Shown here piece by piece: positions 6,221 to 10,831 of a stretch of DNA of 10,831 nt (position 1 is its first letter; the number at the start of each line of letters is the position of its first letter). Source of the stretch: Actinomycetota bacterium (GTDB taxonomy: Bacteria > Actinomycetota > Humimicrobiia > Humimicrobiales > Humimicrobiaceae). The position numbers and the translations under genes were made by a program. The notes under the pieces were generated by a model, which saw nothing but the letters and a program-made list of their open reading frames with translations, did not search any database and had not been told where the DNA came from. Location: NCBI GenBank assembly GCA_028695395.1, contig JAQVJB010000007.1:14496-25326 (forward strand), given 5' to 3'.

Positions 6221-7585
6221 TCAAATATTTATCTTCCCGAATAAATCAGCCAGATATCCAGTAAATTTTTTATTGCCACCCCTGAATGAGGGGACATTAT
6301 TCATGTATACAACTTCTTTTTTATGGTTAATAGCATAATCGGTTATTACATCTACAGCTGCAGCTTTTAATTCAGAAAGAAAAACATCAAAATCATTGAA
6401 ATTTTCAATTTCATTTTGAAGTTTCGGCCTGTCAGAAAGATTAAAAGTCATCCCTATTATCCTGCATTTATATTTTTTTTCTAAATAATTCTTTATTTTA
6501 TCCTGCATTATGCTCCTGGCAGTCATACCTACCGCTACCCTCTTTCCCGACAGTTCACCAAGAGGATAAGGACGGAAAATAGAGAGAAATATCGAAGCAT
6601 GTGGGTTGATTTCTTTTATATTGTTTAATAATATTTCAATGTTTTTAAAATCTGCAATAGGTTTCTCGCACATTGTAAGGATAATAGTCTGCGATATCAT
6701 AATCCTGTATATCCCAAGATAGCCAACAATCTCATTCCATTCCTGGTTAGCACCTACCACGCATATGCAGGTATCGGTATCAACATCAGGAAGCGAGGCT
6801 CCGCTGCCTTCCATTATTATCAGATCCGGCTCTAATGAAGCTGCCAGTTTCGCACCGTCAGATACATTTGATAAATAAACTTTACCTCCGAAACCGCCGC
6901 CGCACCTTCTGCACCCTACTGTAGTAACTTTACTCATTAATGCATCTTCAATATAATCCGAGCTTGCATGCAAACCTTTTTTATTTAAAGATAGCAAAAA
7001 CTGAGGAGTTATTTCCATTTCACTTCCTTTTAGCAGCTGGGGTTTTTGCGGACCTCCCCTGCCCATTGCGACAACTATTACGCCTAAACCTTTTTTCTTG
7101 TATGCCTGAGCAATAAAAGCACTTATTGCTGTTTTCCCTATTCTTTTTCCGGTACCAATAACTGATATGGAAGGAATTTCCAGTTTAATATGTCCTGAAG
7201 GGTTTTCAAAGAAGAAATCTGTCCCCATATAGCTGACTTTTTTATAAAAACAAAAAGAAGCAATTTTCATTCTTATGTCATGATTTACAACCGGTTGATC
7301 GCTTAAGTCAAAAACAATATCAGGTTTGAACTTATCAAGCGCAGAAGTAAAATCTTTTACAATATTCTTTATTACAAAAACTTCGTAATCAAAAAAATCT
7401 GAAAACTTACCAGACGATATTTTTTCAGTCCCTCCCAGAAAAATAATACCTGCAAGTTCGCCATTGAATTCTTTCTTCAGTTTTTTTAATGCATCATTTG
7501 TAACCTGAGGATAATGTTCTCCATCAACAAGGGCAACCATTCTTTTATATCTATTATAATTTTGCTTCTTTAGTAAATTTAGCAT
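6221..7585 (-). CDS. cyclic 2,3-diphosphoglycerate synthetase (cDPGS)
   Basis: cDPGS uses ATP to close 2,3-diphosphoglycerate into its cyclic pyrophosphate, cDPG, which accumulates as a potassium-paired solute in hyperthermophilic methanogens such as Methanothermus fervidus. The 454 residues agree with the archaeal enzyme (about 460). Seen: VALVDGEHYPQV at 17-28, a family-typical start; FDLSDQPVV at 92-100; P-loop GTGKRIGKTA at 144-153; GRGGPQKP at 175-182; a Cys/Gly-rich VGCRRCGGGFGG at 223-234; and MEGSGASLPDV at 258-268. The ATG at 7585 has a clear Shine-Dalgarno and lies inside the end of the metallophosphoesterase gene (32-nt overlap). A second ATG at 7540 lacks a ribosome binding site. 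The 2-phosphoglycerate kinase gene follows 48 nt downstream. Product identity rests on motif memory, without a database search. Confidence 0.85.
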   Translation of the reverse strand: MLNLLKKQNYNRYKRMVALVDGEHYPQVTNDALKKLKKEFNGELAGIIFLGGTEKISSGKFSDFFDYEVFVIKNIVKDFTSALDKFKPDIVFDLSDQPVVNHDIRMKIASFCFYKKVSYMGTDFFFENPSGHIKLEIPSISVIGTGKRIGKTAISAFIAQAYKKKGLGVIVVAMGRGGPQKPQLLKGSEMEITPQFLLSLNKKGLHASSDYIEDALMSKVTTVGCRRCGGGFGGKVYLSNVSDGAKLAASLEPDLIIMEGSGASLPDVDTDTCICVVGANQEWNEIVGYLGIYRIMISQTIILTMCEKPIADFKNIEILLNNIKEINPHASIFLSIFRPYPLGELSGKRVAVGMTARSIMQDKIKNYLEKKYKCRIIGMTFNLSDRPKLQNEIENFNDFDVFLSELKAAAVDVITDYAINHKKEVVYMNNVPSFRGGNKKFTGYLADLFGKINI

Positions 7586-8354
7586 TAAGTCTTTCCTTAA
7601 CAGTAGATCTTTTTATTCCTTCAATTTTTTCAATTTTGTCAAAAGGAAATCTTCTAAAAATATCTATCTTATCATCATAAATATACATTATATTATAATT
7701 CGGCTCTATCTTGCCCCTGAGCCTTAGGCAGGAAACTGTCCCCGTGGTTATCATAAGGAGGTCTTCTATTCTCCATATATAAGGAACGTGTTTATGGCCG
7801 CATAAAACAAGGTCTACTTTTGAATCTACCAGGACTTCCAGCACATCTCCTGCATCATTTACTATATTTCTTTCCCTGCCTGTGCTGGGGACAGGAAGGA
7901 GATGATGGTGCATGGTAAATATTTTAAAAACATTATCATCAATATTGGCAAATTCATTTTTTATCCATTTATAGTATTCTCTTCCTATCTGGCCATTATC
8001 CAGATCAGGTTCAGTTGAGTCAGCGGCAACTATTTTAACTTTTTCATTATTGTGAGTAATATAACGTTCACCATAAATGTCCTCAAAATGTATATAGCCT
8101 ACATTTCTTGAATCATGATTACCGGGCTGAACAATTAAATTACTACACTTAATAGGAGCCAGATAATTTTTAACAGTATCATATTCTCTCCTGAAACCAT
8201 TTGCGGTCAGATCACCGGTTATTATAACAATATCAGGATTTAGCTCATTAATCTCGTCAATAGCTCTTGTTAATAGACTGGGAACGAAATGAACCTCACC
8301 GACATGAATATCTGAAATCTGGACTATAATGACAGGTTTTTTATTATCATCCAT
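7554..8354 (-). CDS. calcineurin-like metallophosphoesterase (class III phosphodiesterase type)
   Basis: This is a dimetal phosphoesterase of the CpdA / class III cyclic-nucleotide phosphodiesterase type, cytoplasmic, with no signal peptide. All metal-ligand motifs are present in the 266 residues: D15-I-H17, G46-x-GD at 47-48, GNHD at 78-81, the histidine cluster HHH at 149-151, and GHKH at 186-189. Together they predict an active enzyme hydrolysing phosphodiesters or phosphate esters via two Fe/Mn-type metals. The substrate cannot be read from the sequence. The start ATG has a GGGGA Shine-Dalgarno close upstream. The gene begins 32 nt after the flavoprotein gene, and its last 32 nt overlap the cDPGS gene, so the two are probably translationally coupled. 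That context makes cDPG or 2,3-diphosphoglycerate a candidate substrate (inference). A cyclic nucleotide or general phosphatase role is equally compatible with the fold. Confidence 0.9.
   Translation of the reverse strand: MDDNKKPVIIVQISDIHVGEVHFVPSLLTRAIDEINELNPDIVIITGDLTANGFRREYDTVKNYLAPIKCSNLIVQPGNHDSRNVGYIHFEDIYGERYITHNNEKVKIVAADSTEPDLDNGQIGREYYKWIKNEFANIDDNVFKIFTMHHHLLPVPSTGRERNIVNDAGDVLEVLVDSKVDLVLCGHKHVPYIWRIEDLLMITTGTVSCLRLRGKIEPNYNIMYIYDDKIDIFRRFPFDKIEKIEGIKRSTVKERLNAKFTKEAKL
7591..7598 (-). promoter_or_regulatory. internal Shine-Dalgarno for cDPGS
   Basis: The minus strand reads AAGGAAAG inside the metallophosphoesterase coding sequence, with AAGGA 8 nt from the ATG at 7585. It decides in favour of the overlapping upstream start for cDPGS over the ATG at 7540, which has no comparable site. 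Confidence 0.7.
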
Positions 8355-8386
8355 TGCTTCCCCTTTTGTCTTGCTTGCTCTTTATG

Positions 8387-9568
8387 TCAAATTTTAATTG
8401 GTTTTAATTTATTTACAACATCCAAATAAGTTTTTTCACCTCTAAGGATTTTACAGCACGATCTGAAAATATTTTCATTCCTCTTTATCAGTTTATAGTA
8501 AAAATACTGAGATGAAAAAAATATTTTTGAAATTATCAGAGAATACTCTATATTCTGCATGATTTCATTTCTTATTTTCTCATTATAATCCACAAATTCA
8601 AAAGAAGAATTCTTTAAAGCTTTGCATATGCTTGAGAAAGCCAGGTGGGAGCTTAGGATTGCATTATGTAGTCCCTCACCTGTAAAACCGTCACCCAGGC
8701 CTGCTGCATCTCCTGTTGCAAGCACTCTGCGAGAGGAAATGAAATTTTTCTTATCTCTTAAAGGAATAAAATGCGCATAAGATTGAAATTTTTCTTTAGG
8801 ATTGATTGATAATAACTCCGTATTTTTGATATACATGCTTAGATATTTTTTTATCTCCTTAGATTTTGCTGATAAACCGCCCATTCCTGCTGAAATTTTT
8901 TTATTTTTAGGAAAAAGCCATAAATAACCGTATTTCACACCGCCAAAATCCAAAACGATACAATTTCTTTCAAATAAAGCGATATTTTCCCCCTGTTCCT
9001 TTTTACCCTGCCCGTTAATATCCCTTTTATTGAAATAACCTGATACCGGTATTTCTAATTCATAACCTATTATTTTTCTTATTTTTCGATAATCATTGAA
9101 CTTCTTTATGGTGAAACCACTGGCTCCATCAGAACCTGTAAATATTTTTCCGTAATATTTTCCTTTATCAGTAAAAACAGTTACTTCATTATTATCGACA
9201 GAGATATCTTTTACTTTCTCACCAGTTCTTATAGTGCAACCCGCTCCAATTGCTTTTTCTACCAGATAAGAATCAAAGCTTTCTCTGTCCAATGTATACA
9301 TCAAGGGCTCGTCGTATTCACCTAAAAATCCATCTTTGGTTCTTCTTTGAAAATGGATTTTTCTTATTTCATTATGTATCTGGGAATCGATATTGAATGG
9401 AATAAGTTCAGCAGCCTTAACCTGGATTCCGCCAGCGCAGACTTTATATCTTGGAAATTCTTCTTTATCAATAATTAGGACCGAGTACCCATTGCTGGAA
9501 AGCAGATACCCTAAAATACTTCCAGACGGCCCTGAACCGCTAATAACTACATCAAATAGCTCTTTCAT
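8387..9568 (-). CDS. geranylgeranyl reductase family FAD-dependent oxidoreductase
   Basis: This flavoprotein belongs to the geranylgeranyl reductase family, which saturates isoprenoid double bonds in archaeal membrane lipids, chlorophyll side chains or quinone tails. In 393 residues (family about 380-450) it shows the Rossmann FAD loop GSGPSG at 11-16; the diagnostic FPRYKVCAGG at 38-47; DRESFD at 94-99; TGSDGASG at 144-151; YGYLWLFP at 213-220; and the second FAD motif ATGDAAGLGDGFTGEGL at about 284-300. FAD binding and family are therefore well supported, but the exact isoprenoid substrate is not. The start ATG has GAGG 4 nt upstream. A 15-bp perfect inverted repeat lies just upstream of that site. 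It is probably the first gene of the flavoprotein-phosphoesterase-cDPGS-kinase block, with 32 nt to the next gene. Confidence 0.9.
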   Translation of the reverse strand: MKELFDVVISGSGPSGSILGYLLSSNGYSVLIIDKEEFPRYKVCAGGIQVKAAELIPFNIDSQIHNEIRKIHFQRRTKDGFLGEYDEPLMYTLDRESFDSYLVEKAIGAGCTIRTGEKVKDISVDNNEVTVFTDKGKYYGKIFTGSDGASGFTIKKFNDYRKIRKIIGYELEIPVSGYFNKRDINGQGKKEQGENIALFERNCIVLDFGGVKYGYLWLFPKNKKISAGMGGLSAKSKEIKKYLSMYIKNTELLSINPKEKFQSYAHFIPLRDKKNFISSRRVLATGDAAGLGDGFTGEGLHNAILSSHLAFSSICKALKNSSFEFVDYNEKIRNEIMQNIEYSLIISKIFFSSQYFYYKLIKRNENIFRSCCKILRGEKTYLDVVNKLKPIKI

Positions 9569-9581
9569 AAGACCTCAAATA

Positions 9582-9617
9582 GTTATTAGGCACAATAAAA
9601 ACATTGTGCCTAATAAC
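9582..9617. repeat. 15-bp perfect inverted repeat before the flavoprotein gene
   Basis: GTTATTAGGCACAAT at 9582-9596 is the exact reverse complement of 9603-9617, with a 6-nt loop AAAAAC. It lies in the 87-nt gap between the ATPase stop (9656) and the flavoprotein start (9568), and ends 5 nt before the flavoprotein Shine-Dalgarno. Neither strand has a following T-run, so it is not a standard intrinsic terminator. It may be a transcript-processing or stabilising hairpin, an attenuating structure in the flavoprotein leader, or a protein-binding palindrome. Confidence 0.8.
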
Positions 9618-9655
9618 CCTAATATAAAAATTAACTATTTTTTAAAACCACACTT

Positions 9656-10753
9656 TTATGTATAAGCTTTTTCATCTTCCTTTGAGAAAAGGTGAATTTT
9701 TTCAAGATCTACATGAAGGGAGAAATTTTCTCCGTCTTTTACCTGGCTTCTGGGATTTACCCTTGCAGTCATAAGAGTCCCCCCTATGCCTATATAGGCA
9801 TAGATTTCAGCACCCATCGGCTCAGTTACTTCCACCATCGCAGTTATGGTATTAGATGGTTTTGAATCAGGTTCAAATGCAACATCTTCAAGGTCCTCAG
9901 GCCTTATCCCAAGTACCACATCTTTTCCAACAAGATTATGCTCTTTTATGGCTTTTCTTACATTATCAAATGTCTCAAGCTCAAAGTCTTTGTGCTTAAG
10001 CGTCATATTGTCTGTTACGGTAACATCAAGGAAGTTCATTGCAGGACTTCCTATAAAACCGGCAACAAACATATTATCAGGATAATCATATACGTCCTGG
10101 GGCTTTCCTATCTGCTGTACTATGCCATCCTTCATGATTATTATCCTGTCAGCCATTGTCATGGCTTCAGTCTGGTCATGGGTTACGTATATGATGGTTG
10201 CATTAAGTCTTTTGTGAAGCTTTGCAATCTCGGTTCTCATCTGGACCCTTAGTTTGGCATCTAAGTTAGACAGTGGCTCATCCATAAGAAATACTTTGGG
10301 ATTTCTTACTATTGCTCTTCCAAGAGCGACTCTCTGTCTCTGTCCTCCTGATAACTGTTTTGGCTTTCTTTTTAAAAGCTCCTCTATTGCAAGTATCTTT
10401 GCAGCTTCACTTACTCTTTTTTCTATTTCAGCTTTCGGGGTTTTTCTAAGCTTTAGTCCGAAAGCCATATTGTCATATACATTCATATGGGGGTAAAGAG
10501 CATAGTTCTGAAAAACCATGGCGATATCCCTGTCTTTTGGCGGGACATCGTTGACTTTCCTGTCTCCGATGTATATCTCGCCTTCTGTTATCTCCTCCAG
10601 CCCGGCGACCATTCTCAGTGTGGTCGTCTTGCCGCAGCCCGAGGGTCCGACAAGGACGACGAATTCCTCATCGTCAATCACCGCATTCATTTTGTTTACC
10701 GCCACTACATCATCAAACTTTTTAATCAGGTCTTTCAAAACAACCTTTGCCAT
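9656..10753 (-). CDS. carbohydrate ABC transporter ATP-binding protein (MalK/UgpC/MsmX type)
   Basis: This is the cytoplasmic ATPase that powers sugar-type ABC importers. With the start used here it has 365 residues, the normal size. Seen: Walker A GPSGCGKT at 36-43, Q-loop Q82, signature LSGGQ at 134-138, Walker B VFLMDEP at 154-160, D-loop SNLD at 162-165, and switch histidine H192. The C-terminal regulatory OB/TOBE region is recognisable by GIRPEDL at 282-288. The frame also has an ATG at 10768, but the ATG at 10753 has an AAGGA Shine-Dalgarno and gives the family N-terminus MAKVVLKDL. No permease or binding-protein gene is in the window, so it may be a shared ATPase like MsmX, or its partners may lie upstream. 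G+C is visibly higher than in the neighbours, especially around the Walker A codons. Confidence 0.95.
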   Translation of the reverse strand: MAKVVLKDLIKKFDDVVAVNKMNAVIDDEEFVVLVGPSGCGKTTTLRMVAGLEEITEGEIYIGDRKVNDVPPKDRDIAMVFQNYALYPHMNVYDNMAFGLKLRKTPKAEIEKRVSEAAKILAIEELLKRKPKQLSGGQRQRVALGRAIVRNPKVFLMDEPLSNLDAKLRVQMRTEIAKLHKRLNATIIYVTHDQTEAMTMADRIIIMKDGIVQQIGKPQDVYDYPDNMFVAGFIGSPAMNFLDVTVTDNMTLKHKDFELETFDNVRKAIKEHNLVGKDVVLGIRPEDLEDVAFEPDSKPSNTITAMVEVTEPMGAEIYAYIGIGGTLMTARVNPRSQVKDGENFSLHVDLEKIHLFSKEDEKAYT

Positions 10754-10759
10754 CAGATT

Positions 10760-10764
10760 TCCTT
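10760..10764 (-). promoter_or_regulatory. Shine-Dalgarno that sets the ABC ATPase start
   Basis: The minus strand reads AAGGA, 6 nt before the ATG at 10753. The upstream ATG at 10768 has no purine-rich site in front of it, so the shorter product is preferred. Confidence 0.75.
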
Positions 10765-10770
10765 TCATTT

Positions 10771-10786
10771 TTTGATATTAATCAAA
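10771..10786. promoter_or_regulatory. short palindrome at the predicted ATPase transcription start
   Basis: TTTGAT and ATCAAA form 6-bp arms around a 4-nt centre. The element sits at and just after the predicted transcription start (about 10785) and before the Shine-Dalgarno. That is a typical operator position, for instance for a sugar-responsive repressor. In DNA this A+T-rich it could be chance. Confidence 0.3.
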
Positions 10787-10791
10787 TAAAC

Positions 10792-10821
10792 ATTATATTA
10801 AATTTAAATGATTTTTACCAA
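10792..10821 (-). promoter_or_regulatory. candidate promoter of the ABC ATPase gene
   Basis: On the minus strand, TTGGTA (10821-10816, 4/6 match to -35) is followed after 18 nt by a perfect -10 TATAAT (10797-10792). This gives a leader of about 30 nt to the ATG at 10753. It is plausible but lies in A+T-rich DNA at the window edge. Confidence 0.5.
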
Positions 10822-10831
10822 AAAAAGAGTG

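Noticed and set aside
8362..8390. TTGACA on the minus strand at the end of the flavoprotein gene (8390-8385), as a promoter for the phosphoesterase-cDPGS genes.
   Set aside because: No -10-like hexamer lies at 16-18 nt; the expected position reads AAAAGG. The hexamer partly coincides with the stop codon.
9582..9617. The inverted repeat as an ordinary rho-independent terminator of the ABC ATPase gene.
   Set aside because: Downstream on the minus strand the sequence is CTATTTGAGG, with no T-run, and the Shine-Dalgarno of the next gene follows at once.
1..10831. tRNA, rRNA, riboswitch, CRISPR array, insertion sequence or prophage features.
   Set aside because: No cloverleaf-like region, repeat-spacer pattern, transposase motif or phage gene was seen; intergenic gaps are all under 250 nt.

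Overview
The window looks like chromosomal DNA from a low-G+C bacterium (about one third G+C by eye), almost all coding on the minus strand. The order rsmH, mraZ, xseB, xseA marks it as bacterial, since mraZ-rsmH starts the bacterial division and cell-wall cluster. The species cannot be named from sequence alone. An anaerobic or thermophilic low-G+C bacterium from a poorly sampled phylum is a guess prompted by the archaeal-type genes, not a demonstrated fact. No rRNA, tRNA, CRISPR array or insertion sequence was seen.

Read in the direction of transcription (right to left), four blocks appear. (1) 10753-9656: a stand-alone MalK/UgpC/MsmX-type sugar ABC transporter ATPase, with its own candidate promoter and a patch of higher G+C. 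(2) 9568-5240: a geranylgeranyl-reductase-family flavoprotein, a calcineurin-like metallophosphoesterase, a cyclic 2,3-diphosphoglycerate synthetase (cDPGS) overlapping the phosphoesterase by 32 nt, and a 2-phosphoglycerate kinase. The last two form the complete known route from 2-phosphoglycerate to cyclic 2,3-diphosphoglycerate (cDPG), a solute best known from hyperthermophilic methanogens. (3) 4653-1571: an FmdB-type zinc-ribbon protein, a four-helix membrane protein, a single-pass membrane-anchored protein of unknown function, and both subunits of exonuclease VII (xseA, xseB), closely spaced. (4) 1473-1: a strong sigma-70-type promoter with 10-nt periodic GTGGGGA boxes (a textbook MraZ operator), then mraZ and an rsmH gene cut by the window edge.

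The only plus-strand gene (4809-5237) encodes a small membrane-anchored protein. It is divergent from fmdB and ends 2 nt from the end of the 2-phosphoglycerate kinase gene.

The most interesting feature is block 2: two cDPG biosynthesis genes, a translationally overlapping phosphoesterase that could plausibly break down the product, and an archaeal-flavoured isoprenoid reductase upstream, all in a bacterial chromosome. A 15-bp perfect inverted repeat lies just before the ribosome binding site of the first gene in this block.
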